Assembly (NCBI RefSeq): GCF_030408595.1
Contig: NZ_CP047080.1
Location: 2,563,353-2,627,352, forward strand
Source: Corynebacterium canis
GTDB lineage: Bacteria > Actinomycetota > Actinomycetes > Mycobacteriales > Mycobacteriaceae
Direction of reading: 5' to 3'
DNA: 64,000 bases
This document shows, one piece after another, positions 45,937-55,164 of this stretch (position 1 is the stretch's first letter; each line of letters opens with the position of its first letter). The notes below the pieces were generated by a model. It made no database searches, was not told the origin of the DNA, and was given only the letters and a program-made list of their open reading frames with translations. The position numbers were made by a program, and so were the translations under genes.

Positions 45937-46776
45937 TTAGGTCTCACACAATGCGTCACAAAAACTCTCTGCGTCATTGACAAAAATATAAAGCCTCTCG
46001 ACGTCGCCAGCGCTTCGCCGAGAGGGAAGAAATGAATGAATTTCAACGTAAATCGGTTCGCGAAGAACAATCGCGACATTTGTCCCGTCGGGCGAGCCAA
46101 GACTAAGGTCGCCATCGGACACACTGTCATCAATTAAACTTACGTTACGCGAAATTGAGACCGACTCAATGTCCGCACGCGCAATGCGGGCTAGCACATT
46201 ACCGTATCTTCTTAAAACCAATTCCTCCGCCGAAACAAAGTGTGGGAAAGCCACTTTGGCGCAACAAAGCCCAATATATGAAATAATGCCGGACAGGGAC
46301 AAAATCAGCAAAACCATCCGGAGATGGAAATTGCCAACAATAAAGTGTACTACCAGAAGCTCAATCATCGCCGCAGCAATAAACGCAATTGATACCCCCC
46401 AGGTACCACGATCCGAACGAAAAGGAAGGTTGCCGTGGCCCTCAACATCGGGACGGCGAACCACGCAGAGATACATAGCCTTATAACTTCGACATTCCGC
46501 GATTACCAACCTACCCATTTTAGAAAGCTCTAGTAACTCGACAAATATATCGAAGGGCTTTCGTTGGCTACGGCGCGACAAAACAAGGGCGAAGCAGAAA
46601 TGAACTGCAAACAGCGCAAGAATCAACGAACCATTAATTGAAACGACAATCCAGAAAGCTTGCCGGAGTTCGATCCAGCCCATTAAATAGAATACTAAAT
46701 CGAAAACCAATACCAGTGCAACAATCGTCAAAACAAGATTGGTTATAAAATTAAGGGCCCGAGGGTGCGAAATCAA
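45937..46776 (-). CDS. Uncharacterised membrane protein, atypical base composition
   Basis: 279 aa. Two helices near the N-terminus (about 10-32 and 40-65), two in the middle (about 130-150 and 155-175), and a polar C-terminal domain with SLIDDSVSDGDLSLGSPDGTNVAIVLREPIYVEI. No family recognised. AT content is clearly higher and codon use differs from neighbours, a sign of horizontal transfer. The frame is intact over 840 bp, so it is likely a real gene. Confidence 0.6.
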   Translation of the reverse strand: MISHPRALNFITNLVLTIVALVLVFDLVFYLMGWIELRQAFWIVVSINGSLILALFAVHFCFALVLSRRSQRKPFDIFVELLELSKMGRLVIAECRSYKAMYLCVVRRPDVEGHGNLPFRSDRGTWGVSIAFIAAAMIELLVVHFIVGNFHLRMVLLILSLSGIISYIGLCCAKVAFPHFVSAEELVLRRYGNVLARIARADIESVSISRNVSLIDDSVSDGDLSLGSPDGTNVAIVLREPIYVEIHSFLPSRRSAGDVERLYIFVNDAESFCDALCET

Positions 46777-46944
46777 TTATCTCCAACTTCCTTCGTCTTA
46801 AATTCGTCGCCTGCGTAAGGTTGGCGGCGCCAAGGTGAGCTATGCCCTCGCCAGGGCAATCACAATAATCCGTCGGCACCAGCGCCTGCACCAACTTGGT
46901 CTCCGTCACGTCAACTCTGACACGATCGCGCCACAAACTGGTGC

Positions 46945-46976
46945 AAAAGGGGCACCCAGGGATTCCCAGGTGCCCC
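46945..46976 (-). terminator. purL terminator
   Basis: GGGGCACC (46949-46956) and GGTGCCCC (46969-46976) form a stem with CAGGGATTCCCA in the loop. On the minus strand it is followed by TTTT. Lies 22 nt after the purL stop codon. Confidence 0.8.
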
Positions 46977-46997
46977 AACGCTATTCGAGCTTGTGTT

Positions 46998-49274
46998 CTA
47001 CTCCACGACGGAGTTTGCGCCGGCAGCGTGACCGAACAGCTTCGGCAGGGTAGCTTCCCAAGCCGTGCGCAGCTCATCGATACCGATTTCGAACTGCCCG
47101 GCGACACGCAGGGTGCGGTCGGCGTTGGTGGTGCCCAATTTCGCGACTGGGATCCCCAATTCCGCCGCGCGTGCTTCGAGCGCGGCACCGTCTTGGGTGG
47201 CCACTATGACGCGTGACGCGGACTCGGAGAACAGCGCGACAAATGCGTCCGCGTGTACGGATGCCACATCAATGTCCGCACCGACATTCGAGGTGATCGT
47301 CAGCTCCGCGACCGCCTGGGCAAGGCCGCCTTCGGAAAGGTCGTGCGCAGCGGTGACTACACGGGGTCCGGTAAAGAAATCGGCAAGCGCCATCTCATTC
47401 GCAAGGTTGATCTCAGGAGGCATGCCGTTGAGACCGCCGCCGGATACCTGCTGCCAAATGGAGCCACCGAACTCGTCTTCGGTTGCACCCAGTAGATATA
47501 GCGTTTCGACGCCCTCGACAGTACCGAGGTCGTGCCCGATCCTCTGATGCACATCCTCAATCACACCAAGAACACCCACGACCGGGGTCGGCAGAATCGG
47601 CGTGCTCCCAGTCTGGTTGTAGAAGGAAACATTGCCGCCAGAGACGGGGATCCCCAGCTCAACGCAGCCATCGGCGAGTCCATGTACGGCCTCGCGGAAC
47701 TGCCACATCACGTCCGGGTCCTCGGGCGAACCAAAGTTCAAGCAGTTCGTGACAGCGACCGGACGCGCACCAGTTACCGCAACATTTCGGTACGCCTCGG
47801 CCAATGCAAGGCGCGCACCTGTGTTCGGATCGAGCTTGGTGTATCGACCCGACGCATCCGCGGAGATCGCGACGCCACGGCCGGTTTCTTCGTCGATGCG
47901 CAGCACGCCAGCATCGGAATTCTGTGCGAGCACCGTATTGCCGCGCACATAGCGATCGTATTGCTGCGTAATAAACGCCCGCGAACACAGCGCCGGCGAC
48001 GACACCATGTCCAGCAAGGCCGCGCGCAAATCGCTCGGCTTTTCGACGCCCTGGAATACCTGCAGTTCGTCCTGCCATTCCGGCCGTGCGTACGGACGTT
48101 CGTACACGGGACCCTGGTGAGCGATGGTGTGAGCTGGGGCCTCCACAACGACTTCACCGCGGTGCGTGATCACCAATCGGTCGTTGTCGGTCACCTCGCC
48201 GATCTCGGCACAGGTGACATCCCAGTGGGCGCAGATGTCCTTGAACTTATCTACGTTTTCCGGCGTCACAATCGCACACATGCGCTCTTGGGATTCCGAG
48301 GCCAAAATCTCGGCAGCGGTCATATTTTCGGCGCGCAACGGGACCATGTCGAGGTTTACCAACATGCCGCCGTCACCGGCCGCCGCAAGCTCGGAAGTGG
48401 CACAGGAAAGGCCGGCACCACCGAGGTCTTGAATGCCCACCACAACGCCCGCCTTATACAGGTCAAGGCAGCATTCGATCAGGACTTTTTCCGCGAATGG
48501 GTCGCCAACCTGCACCGCGGGCAGCTTGCGTTCGGCACCATCTTCGAACGTATCGGATGCCAGCACGGACACGCCACCGATGCCGTCCAATCCGGTGCGC
48601 GAACCAAACAGCATCACCTTATTGCCCAAACCGGAAGCGAAAGCCAGTTTGAGCTCATCGACCTTGAGGGTACCCACGCACAGCGCATTCACGAGCGGGT
48701 TGCCGGCATAAGACTCATCGAATATGGTTTCGCCACCGATGTTCGGCAGGCCGAGGCAGTTGCCGTAACCGCCGACGCCATCGACCACACCCGGCAAGAC
48801 GCGCTGAGTATCCGGCGCATCAGCGGGGCCGAAGCGAAGCTGATCCATGACGGCAACTGGGCGCGCGCCCATCGCCATAATGTCACGGACGATGCCGCCC
48901 ACGCCGGTGGCCGCGCCTTGGTGCGGCTCGACGTAAGACGGGTGGTTGTGAGATTCCACGCGGAAGGTCACCGCGTGCCCATTTCCAATATCCACCACAC
49001 CGGCGTTTTCGCCGATACCTGCGAGGATCTTCTCCCCCATCTCCGGCGTCGTGGTCTCGCCAAAGTAGCGCAGATGAACCTTCGAAGATTTGTATGAGCA
49101 ATGCTCGGACCACATGACCGAATACATGGTCAATTCGGCATGCGTGGGGCGGCGCCCAAGGATCTCCTTGATCCGCGCATATTCATCGTCTTTAAGCCCG
49201 AGCTCACGGTACGGTTGGGTGGCATCGGGGTCGGCCGTCGCGGCGTCGACAGTATCGTTGAAGGGAACAGTCAT
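46998..49274 (-). CDS. purL: Phosphoribosylformylglycinamidine synthase, large subunit
   Basis: Fourth step of purine synthesis (synthetase subunit). The 758-aa product is the short PurL that needs PurS and PurQ. Motifs: [43 protein letters not shown] and GGNVSFYNQ. The start is ATG 49274 ([13 protein letters not shown]). A frame further upstream is not used. purQ ends 19 nt upstream. Confidence 0.96.
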   Translation of the reverse strand: MTVPFNDTVDAATADPDATQPYRELGLKDDEYARIKEILGRRPTHAELTMYSVMWSEHCSYKSSKVHLRYFGETTTPEMGEKILAGIGENAGVVDIGNGHAVTFRVESHNHPSYVEPHQGAATGVGGIVRDIMAMGARPVAVMDQLRFGPADAPDTQRVLPGVVDGVGGYGNCLGLPNIGGETIFDESYAGNPLVNALCVGTLKVDELKLAFASGLGNKVMLFGSRTGLDGIGGVSVLASDTFEDGAERKLPAVQVGDPFAEKVLIECCLDLYKAGVVVGIQDLGGAGLSCATSELAAAGDGGMLVNLDMVPLRAENMTAAEILASESQERMCAIVTPENVDKFKDICAHWDVTCAEIGEVTDNDRLVITHRGEVVVEAPAHTIAHQGPVYERPYARPEWQDELQVFQGVEKPSDLRAALLDMVSSPALCSRAFITQQYDRYVRGNTVLAQNSDAGVLRIDEETGRGVAISADASGRYTKLDPNTGARLALAEAYRNVAVTGARPVAVTNCLNFGSPEDPDVMWQFREAVHGLADGCVELGIPVSGGNVSFYNQTGSTPILPTPVVGVLGVIEDVHQRIGHDLGTVEGVETLYLLGATEDEFGGSIWQQVSGGGLNGMPPEINLANEMALADFFTGPRVVTAAHDLSEGGLAQAVAELTITSNVGADIDVASVHADAFVALFSESASRVIVATQDGAALEARAAELGIPVAKLGTTNADRTLRVAGQFEIGIDELRTAWEATLPKLFGHAAGANSVVE

Positions 49275-49293
49275 TGTGCAAACACCTTCCGGG

Positions 49294-49965
49294 TTAAGCG
49301 GCGATCGAGCCGACAGCGGACAAGAACAGCTCGAGACCATCCACCGAAGGGCCAGTCAGCTTTTCGACTGCATGTTCGGGGTGCGGCATGAGCCCCACGA
49401 CGCGGCCATTCTCCGAACAAATCCCCGCGATTGAATTCAACGAACCGTTAAAGTTTTCGACATACCGGAACACCACGCGCCCCTCGGCCTCAAGCATATG
49501 CACGACGTCGGCAGACGCCTGGAATCGCCCCTCGCCGTGCTTGCTCGGAATCAGAATCCGCTGGCCGCTAGCAAAAGTGTTCGTCCACGCGGTGGTGTTG
49601 TTCTCGACGGTGAGATAAATATCCTCACAGTAGAAATGCAGCCCCTCATTGCGGGTGAGCGCCCCCGGCAACAAACGAGCCTCCGTAAGAATCTGGAAAC
49701 CATTGCAAATGCCCAGCACAGGCATGCCTTTGCCCGCGGCCTCGATCACCGATTGCATGACGGGGGCAAGTGCGGAAATCGCTCCAGAACGCAAATAATC
49801 CCCGTAGGAAAACCCACCGGGGATCACCACAGCATCCACACCTTGAAGATCAGTGTCTGCGTGCCACAAGGACACCGCCTCAGCACCAGCGATGCGTACG
49901 GCGCGCGCGGCGTCGACATCGTCAAGGGTGCCGGGGAACGTAATTACGCCAATTTTCGCGGTCAC
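49294..49965 (-). CDS. purQ: Phosphoribosylformylglycinamidine synthase, glutaminase subunit
   Basis: 223 aa, class I glutaminase. The nucleophile Cys is in [12 protein letters not shown], with His and Glu in the C-terminal [11 protein letters not shown]. Supplies ammonia to PurL. GTG start overlaps the purS stop codon by 4 bp (GTGA). Confidence 0.96.
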   Translation of the reverse strand: MTAKIGVITFPGTLDDVDAARAVRIAGAEAVSLWHADTDLQGVDAVVIPGGFSYGDYLRSGAISALAPVMQSVIEAAGKGMPVLGICNGFQILTEARLLPGALTRNEGLHFYCEDIYLTVENNTTAWTNTFASGQRILIPSKHGEGRFQASADVVHMLEAEGRVVFRYVENFNGSLNSIAGICSENGRVVGLMPHPEHAVEKLTGPSVDGLELFLSAVGSIAA

Positions 49966-50207
49966 TCGGACACCTCAAAACCGACAACCTCGAAATCCTC
50001 GATCACAGTGTTGGCCAGGAGGATTTCGGCAACCTTTTCGAGGTCTTCCTTGGTCACGGAATCCGCGACCTCAAGCTCAAATCGCTTACCTTGGCGAACA
50101 TCCGTCACCCCCTCAACCCCGATACGACCCAAGGCACGGCCAACCGCCTGCCCCTGAGGATCCAAAATCTCTGCCTTCGGCATCACATTGACAACTACAC
50201 GGGCCAC
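49962..50207 (-). CDS. purS: Phosphoribosylformylglycinamidine synthase subunit PurS
   Basis: 81 aa, the small subunit that bridges PurL and PurQ. Starts GTG 50207 ([22 protein letters not shown]), with AAGGGA 6-7 nt upstream; the open frame extends further, but the family starts here. Contains [21 protein letters not shown]. Head of purS-purQ-purL. Confidence 0.93.
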   Translation of the reverse strand: MARVVVNVMPKAEILDPQGQAVGRALGRIGVEGVTDVRQGKRFELEVADSVTKEDLEKVAEILLANTVIEDFEVVGFEVSE

Positions 50208-50413
50208 AACAATTCCCTTACTCGCAGTAGGTACAGCGTGCAATCCTGCGACAAAAATAACGCAGAACTCGGACGCACACAGCATACCGAGAAGCACAAG
50301 GGAGCGCCTATTCGAAGAACGAAATCTTTTGCGGATGTAACATTTGCCACGTGTTGCTGAGCGAGGGGCGCACGGTAGGCGGCCGCAACCCACGCCCCAG
50401 GCGAGACCGAAAA

Positions 50414-50890
50414 CTAGATCGGTAGGAGCTCCTCGATGAGGTCAACGATTGCGTCGTCCTCGGGGTCGATCTTAGGCCCGAAGCGCGCGATGACTTCGCC
50501 GGAGTCGGACACGACGAACTTTTCGAAATTCCAGGCGATGTCCTCGCCGCCGGTTGCCTCTTTCAGGAACGCATACAGCGGGTGAGTGTTCGGGCCGTTG
50601 ACGTCGGCCTTGGCGAGCAGCGGAAAGCTGACACCGTAGTTCACGCGGCAAAACTCGGCGATTTCAGCTTCGCTGCCGGGCTCTTGCCCCGCGAATTGGT
50701 TGCACGGCATGCCGATAACAAAGAAACCTCGCATCGCATACTCATCGAACAAGTGTTGGAGGCTATCGTATTGTTCGGTGAGTCCGCATTTGGAGGCGGT
50801 GTTTACGATGAGTAGCACGTGCCCGGCCCAATCGCCCATGGTGGTGTCGCGGCCGTCGATAGTGGTTACGGGGATGTCGTATAGCGTCAT
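50414..50890 (-). CDS. mpx: Glutathione-peroxidase-family mycothiol peroxidase
   Basis: 158 aa. GPx fold with the peroxidatic Cys in VNTASKCGLTEQY, the resolving Cys in GMPCNQFAGQEPG, and the WNFEKFVV tryptophan of the catalytic tetrad. In C. glutamicum a close relative is a mycothiol/thioredoxin-dependent peroxidase. Its start lies 4 nt after the bluB stop, so both are likely co-transcribed. mshD in the same window makes the presumed electron donor. Confidence 0.88.
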   Translation of the reverse strand: MTLYDIPVTTIDGRDTTMGDWAGHVLLIVNTASKCGLTEQYDSLQHLFDEYAMRGFFVIGMPCNQFAGQEPGSEAEIAEFCRVNYGVSFPLLAKADVNGPNTHPLYAFLKEATGGEDIAWNFEKFVVSDSGEVIARFGPKIDPEDDAIVDLIEELLPI

Positions 50891-50894
50891 GGTT

Positions 50895-51515
50895 TCAGCG
50901 TAGGCGCTCGCGGTGAATCGCGTTATCCAAGGGCCTGCGGTCGCGCCAACCGAAACGCTCGAGATCGGGCACTTGTTCGAGGTGAGTGACGGGCCCGAGG
51001 CAGAGCCACGCTAGAGGGCGCACGGGGGCGACGCAGCCGACGAATTCGGCGAGGAATTGCTCCTCGTAGAAGCTCACCCAGCCCATGCCGAGCCCTTCTG
51101 CCGTCGCAGCTAGCCACATGTTTTGAATTGCCAGCGCGACGCTCATCAGGCCGGTTTCGTCTATGGTGTGCCTGCCTAAGATGTGCGGCCCGCCTCGTTC
51201 CGGGTTGTACGTAACCACAACGCCCGTTCCCGATTCGCAAATACCCTCGATCTTTATGGGTTCAAAGGTGTGCTTACGCGCCTCCGGTAAGCTCTCCGCA
51301 AACGCTTTTCGACGCCCCGCCACGTGCTCGGCGAAGGCTGCCAACCGCTGCTGCTGCTGAACCACAACAAAATCCCACGGTTGGGAATTGCCTACGGAAG
51401 GGGCCGCATGCCCAGCGGCGAGGACTCGGCGCAATTGTTCCTCACCGATAAGTTCGCCCGTATATTCGGCTCGCACATCGCGGCGGGTGGCAATCGCCTG
51501 ATACACATCAATCAT
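50895..51515 (-). CDS. bluB: 5,6-dimethylbenzimidazole synthase BluB
   Basis: Converts FMNH2 and oxygen to DMB, the lower ligand of cobalamin. 206 aa in the nitroreductase fold. BluB features: ATRRDVRAEYTGELI, AGHAAPSVGNSQPWDFVVV, and MGWVSFYEE with the conserved Ser/Tyr region. No cob synthesis genes are next to it; mpx follows 4 nt downstream. Together with the PduO transferase and the riboswitch it suggests cobalamin salvage or partial synthesis. Confidence 0.85.
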   Translation of the reverse strand: MIDVYQAIATRRDVRAEYTGELIGEEQLRRVLAAGHAAPSVGNSQPWDFVVVQQQQRLAAFAEHVAGRRKAFAESLPEARKHTFEPIKIEGICESGTGVVVTYNPERGGPHILGRHTIDETGLMSVALAIQNMWLAATAEGLGMGWVSFYEEQFLAEFVGCVAPVRPLAWLCLGPVTHLEQVPDLERFGWRDRRPLDNAIHRERLR

Positions 51516-51578
51516 GCTTCGAGCATAGGTTGCACGACGCTGCCGTGAACCCTGACCTCGTCGCGCCGAGCGGAAAGG

Positions 51579-52784
51579 CTAACGTGACATCACGGATTCT
51601 TTACCTGCGGGCGCATCTGCGGCGTCTTCGCCGAGAGCATCCATGGCATCGGCGGATTCGGCTGCGGGTGGCTCAGCAGATTCGGGCTCGGCGGATTCGG
51701 GCTCGGCGGTTTCGGCGTCGGCGGGATTGAGGGTGGGGTGATCCTCGGCAAGCTCATCAGCGTCGACGTCGGAGGGGGCGGGAGGCTCCTCGGTTGCGGC
51801 GTCGGGTTCCGTGGGCTCGGCCATTTGGGCGATTGGCGTGAGGTAGCTGGTTCCAGTGTCGGAATCGCGGCCGACGATCACAATGTGTTCGTTTCCGGCG
51901 GCTTGACCTGCGTTAACCAGGTCGGGGCTGCGGGTTGCCACGATGGATTGGATGCCGTGGAGCATGGCGAGGAAAAGATCGCTGTGTTGGGGATGGAGGA
52001 AATGCTCCGGGGTGTCGATAAGCAGGGTTTTGCCGCTGAGCTGGGCGGTGGCAAGGGCAAGTTCGCCAAGGAAACCGTCGCTAAGATGGCGGGCGGGCGT
52101 GCCCACGAATTGGCCCTGGAATTGTTCGTTGAGGACCATCATGACGTCGCCAAGGTCGGTGGTGGCGAAGCCAAGGGAGCGGGCGGAAGGACCGCCAAGA
52201 TCACAGGCGATGGTTTCGATGCGGGCAAAGGATTCGGGGTCGGTAGAGGCCAATTGATAGAGCACGCCGGAGATATTGGAGGCATCGGGCTCGAGGGTGT
52301 CACTCACTGGGCTGAATTCGCGCATTCGCTCTGGGTGCGGCACGAATTCCGTGATCGAGCGCAAGGTTTGGGAGAGTTCGTCGATCGCCCAGTCCTCGAC
52401 CACGGGTAACCCCGCGAGCTTGAATAAGGAGGAATGCCGACCATCGAACGAAAGTTCAGCTAGATTCAGGGATTCGCCCTCGCCCATGCCTAAAACCTCT
52501 TCGGTGATGCGGAGCTCGGGGCGAACCTCTACGACAATGTCATAGGTTAGGTTTCCAACGCTGCAGCCGATCCGAAACTCGTCTCGTCCGCGGGGCGCAC
52601 ATTCCAAGTCTTCTACGACGGATTCGATGGGCCAGCCAGCAGCCAGCCTGCCCAATGTACGAAGCGCTAGCAGCGCGTTTGTCTTCCCAACGTGATGAGG
52701 TCCCACCAACAAAGCAGCAGACCCTAGCTCTAGGGCCTGCTCGTGGAATGTCATCCACTGGGTCAATCGCAGGTGAGTGATCAT
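51579..52784 (-). CDS. AAA/RecF-like ATPase with acidic tail
   Basis: 401 aa from ATG 52784. The first part carries a Walker A, LLVGPHHVGKTNAL (G-P-x-x-x-G-K-T), and a later LLIDTPEHFLHPQHSDLFLAML (Walker B with D-T/E), followed by ATRSPDLV, which is the arrangement of AAA_21/OLD/RecF-like ABC ATPases. The C-terminal ~80 aa are Ala, Glu and Pro repeats (AEPESAEPESAEPPAAESA), probably disordered. No TOPRIM nuclease domain or partner gene follows, so its role is unclear. No strong ribosome binding site. Confidence 0.7.
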   Translation of the reverse strand: MITHLRLTQWMTFHEQALELGSAALLVGPHHVGKTNALLALRTLGRLAAGWPIESVVEDLECAPRGRDEFRIGCSVGNLTYDIVVEVRPELRITEEVLGMGEGESLNLAELSFDGRHSSLFKLAGLPVVEDWAIDELSQTLRSITEFVPHPERMREFSPVSDTLEPDASNISGVLYQLASTDPESFARIETIACDLGGPSARSLGFATTDLGDVMMVLNEQFQGQFVGTPARHLSDGFLGELALATAQLSGKTLLIDTPEHFLHPQHSDLFLAMLHGIQSIVATRSPDLVNAGQAAGNEHIVIVGRDSDTGTSYLTPIAQMAEPTEPDAATEEPPAPSDVDADELAEDHPTLNPADAETAEPESAEPESAEPPAAESADAMDALGEDAADAPAGKESVMSR

Positions 52785-52950
52785 AAGCGCCACGGTAGCA
52801 AAAAGAACAAGGTCGCTATAGCACAGATTGTGCACTACTTTTCAGTTTCGGGGCGGGAAAGCTGAGAATAGCGAAGGCACTCCCACCCGCCACGTCGAAC
52901 TTTAGTACGCACGTAATATCTGGGACTCTTCCCTTGTCAGAAACGGAAAA

Positions 52951-52968
52951 GCCCCCTCATAATGGGGC
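52951..52968. terminator. Hairpin upstream of the ATPase / downstream of MHS transporter side
   Basis: GCCCC and GGGGC pair around CTCATAAT, with A-rich flanks on both sides (AAAA before, AAAAA after). It lies between the transporter gene (ends 53097) and the ATPase gene (starts 52784), so it could terminate the catabolic operon on the minus strand. Confidence 0.6.
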
Positions 52969-53096
52969 AAAAACCTGCGAATGGCGAAGCCCAGCCAGCC
53001 ACTCACGTAACACTTATCACTTTTTTATGGTGGTCGGCGTGGCGCGCCCGCCGCGATGGGGGTAGCGGCGCGGCGGACGGGGCGTCGAAAAGCGGG

Positions 53097-54506
53097 CTAA
53101 GCCTTGACCACGGAGGTTTCCTGGAAACGTTGCGCGTGGGTTTCCTGGCGGGCGGTTTCCTTGGACGCGAGGATGGCCAGCGAACTCACCAGGAACAGCA
53201 ACGTCGCGTACCAGGCCACGGGGTCCAGACCGGTCTCCGGCGTGACCAGTCGGTTCGCAATCAACGGTGCCGTGCCCGCGCCCAAAATGGAAGCCATCTG
53301 GAAGGTCATGCCGGCGCCCGTGTAGCGGTGAGCGGCGTCGAATTTCTCGGAAAGGAAGGCGCCAATCGGGCCGTATTGCGCGGGCTGCACCACGCACACC
53401 ATAAGGATCAGGGCGGGCCACACCTGGGCCGGGTCGCCGGTGTCAATCATGCGGATAACAATCCACAGGCCGATAACAGAGACGATGCCGCCAGCAACCA
53501 TGACGCGACGGCGACCGTAGCGGTCTGAAAGCCAGGCCAGGAAGGGCATGACGAAAATGGCGATCACGGAGCCGATGGTGACCATCATCAGGCCGTCCGC
53601 GCGGGAAATCGGAGTCTCGGAATCGGCGGTTTTCGCAACCATGTACGGCACCATAAACGACGCTTGGAGGCCTTGGATAAACAGGCCGGCCATACCCGCG
53701 AGGGAACCCGTAACGAGCTCTTTCGGGGAATCCCGAAGCATTTTCATCAGTGGAACACCTGTATGAACGTCGCCGCGTTGGCGGGCTTCCTCGAACTCCG
53801 GCGACTCAGTCACGCGCGAACGCAGGTACAGGCCGAACACAACGATGCCAGCGGAGAACAGGAAGGGCACGCGCCAACCCCAGTCGGTAACGAAATACTG
53901 TTCGGGGTTAGCAAAATTGTCGCCGGAAATTGTGGAGAATACCGAAAGGACCAGCGTGGACAGGACCGCGCCCGCTGGGCCGCCCGCGATGGCGAGCGAC
54001 GCACCGAAACCCTTTTTGCCTTCCTGGGAATGCTCCATGGCCATGAGCGTGGCGCCGGCCCATTCGCCGCCCACCGCGACACCCTGCACCGTGCGCAGGA
54101 CCACGAGCAGGATCGGGGCCGCGACACCGATCATATCTGCGGATGGCATCAGGCCGATTGCCACCGACACGATACCCATGGTGAGCAGCGTAATCACGAG
54201 GACGTTTTTGCGGCCGTACTTATCGCCAAAATGTCCGAATGCCATGGAGCCGATCGGGCGCGAAATATAACCGATAAGGAGAATGACAAAGGACAGCGTC
54301 GTCCCCATCGCCGGGCTCAAGCTACCGAAAAACAGTTTGGGAAAGACCAGGCCTGCCGCAGCTGCATACAGGAGGAAGTCGTAGTATTCCACGGTGCTTC
54401 CAAGGAAGCTCGACAAGACGGCGCGGCGACGTTCCGCAGCGTCCGGAGTGCTCGCCTTCGGCGTGGAAGGCGGCGGTGACGTGGACTCATGGGTTGTAGC
54501 GGTCAT
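53097..54506 (-). CDS. MHS-family metabolite:H+ symporter
   Basis: 469 aa, about 12 helices. GHFGDKYGRKNVLVITLL (loop 2-3) and ESPEFEEARQ and DRYGRRRVMVAGG (loop 8-9) are typical of the MHS subfamily (shikimate, alpha-ketoglutarate and aromatic acid transporters). Last gene of the catabolic cluster, so it probably imports an aromatic or organic acid used by the cluster. ATG 54506 has AAAGGA 10 nt upstream. Confidence 0.88.
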   Translation of the reverse strand: MTATTHESTSPPPSTPKASTPDAAERRRAVLSSFLGSTVEYYDFLLYAAAAGLVFPKLFFGSLSPAMGTTLSFVILLIGYISRPIGSMAFGHFGDKYGRKNVLVITLLTMGIVSVAIGLMPSADMIGVAAPILLVVLRTVQGVAVGGEWAGATLMAMEHSQEGKKGFGASLAIAGGPAGAVLSTLVLSVFSTISGDNFANPEQYFVTDWGWRVPFLFSAGIVVFGLYLRSRVTESPEFEEARQRGDVHTGVPLMKMLRDSPKELVTGSLAGMAGLFIQGLQASFMVPYMVAKTADSETPISRADGLMMVTIGSVIAIFVMPFLAWLSDRYGRRRVMVAGGIVSVIGLWIVIRMIDTGDPAQVWPALILMVCVVQPAQYGPIGAFLSEKFDAAHRYTGAGMTFQMASILGAGTAPLIANRLVTPETGLDPVAWYATLLFLVSSLAILASKETARQETHAQRFQETSVVKA

Positions 54507-54525
54507 AATGGTTGTTCCTTTGGCG

Positions 54526-55164
54526 TTAGTCTGGCCACACGACAGTGTGCGAATAGTGGGCGGGATTTTGAGGCAGGAAGCGTCCGTACAGGAGGTCGAA
54601 CTCCGCGCGCCTATAGAACTCTCGTTCGGCGTCGCCGGCGGGCGTTCGGCCGGAATCGCCCCGATAGGCCGTAGTTTCGACGCGCCCGAGCCAGTGTGCG
54701 TCGTATAATTGCTGGTCCTGCCACACCTCCAGCAGCAGGAGCTTATCGACGTCTCGGGTGTGCGCATACCAGTCATAGGCAACGCAGCCGGGCTCCCGGC
54801 GGGTTTCCATCACCTCGCGCAGCGTGAGCTCTTGACGTTTGGGATTCGGCCGGTAGCTGCCCTGGATAATGATTCGAACTTGCCCTCGTGCAGGCCAGCG
54901 GATCAGCGCCGACGTTGGGGCCTTGGGTGCCCACGTGTTTTCGCGCAATTCGAACTGTTGTTGGTGATAGATTTCGGTGGATGCGTGGGTGACAAAGTCG
55001 CGATACTCGGGGCTTGCGAGCAGCTGTTCCAGCTGGCTATCTGTCACCGAAAGCAATAGCGCGGAGTCGCCGCCGGTGACGGAACGGTACGCGTCCGCCG
55101 GGCAAGGCAGGCTTTCGACCAGCTGCGCCGAGATCGCACCCGCTTGGTGCAAAATGCGGATCAT
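54526..55164 (-). CDS. ABM-domain monooxygenase-like protein
   Basis: 212 aa. The central part (VRIIIQGSYRPNPKRQELTLREVMETRREPGCVAYDWYAHTRDVDKLLLLEVWQDQQLYDAHW) fits the antibiotic-biosynthesis-monooxygenase fold (YgiN-like quinol monooxygenases). The N-terminal ~90 aa are a second, weaker ABM-like half. ATG 55164 overlaps the VOC stop (ATGA). Possible role: oxidation of a ring-cleavage or quinone intermediate. Confidence 0.75.
   Translation of the reverse strand: MIRILHQAGAISAQLVESLPCPADAYRSVTGGDSALLLSVTDSQLEQLLASPEYRDFVTHASTEIYHQQQFELRENTWAPKAPTSALIRWPARGQVRIIIQGSYRPNPKRQELTLREVMETRREPGCVAYDWYAHTRDVDKLLLLEVWQDQQLYDAHWLGRVETTAYRGDSGRTPAGDAEREFYRRAEFDLLYGRFLPQNPAHYSHTVVWPD

Noticed and set aside
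47532..49097. 521-codon plus-strand open frame opposite purL
   Set aside because: Mirror frame of purL; repetitive Arg/His/Gly composition, no recognisable domain.
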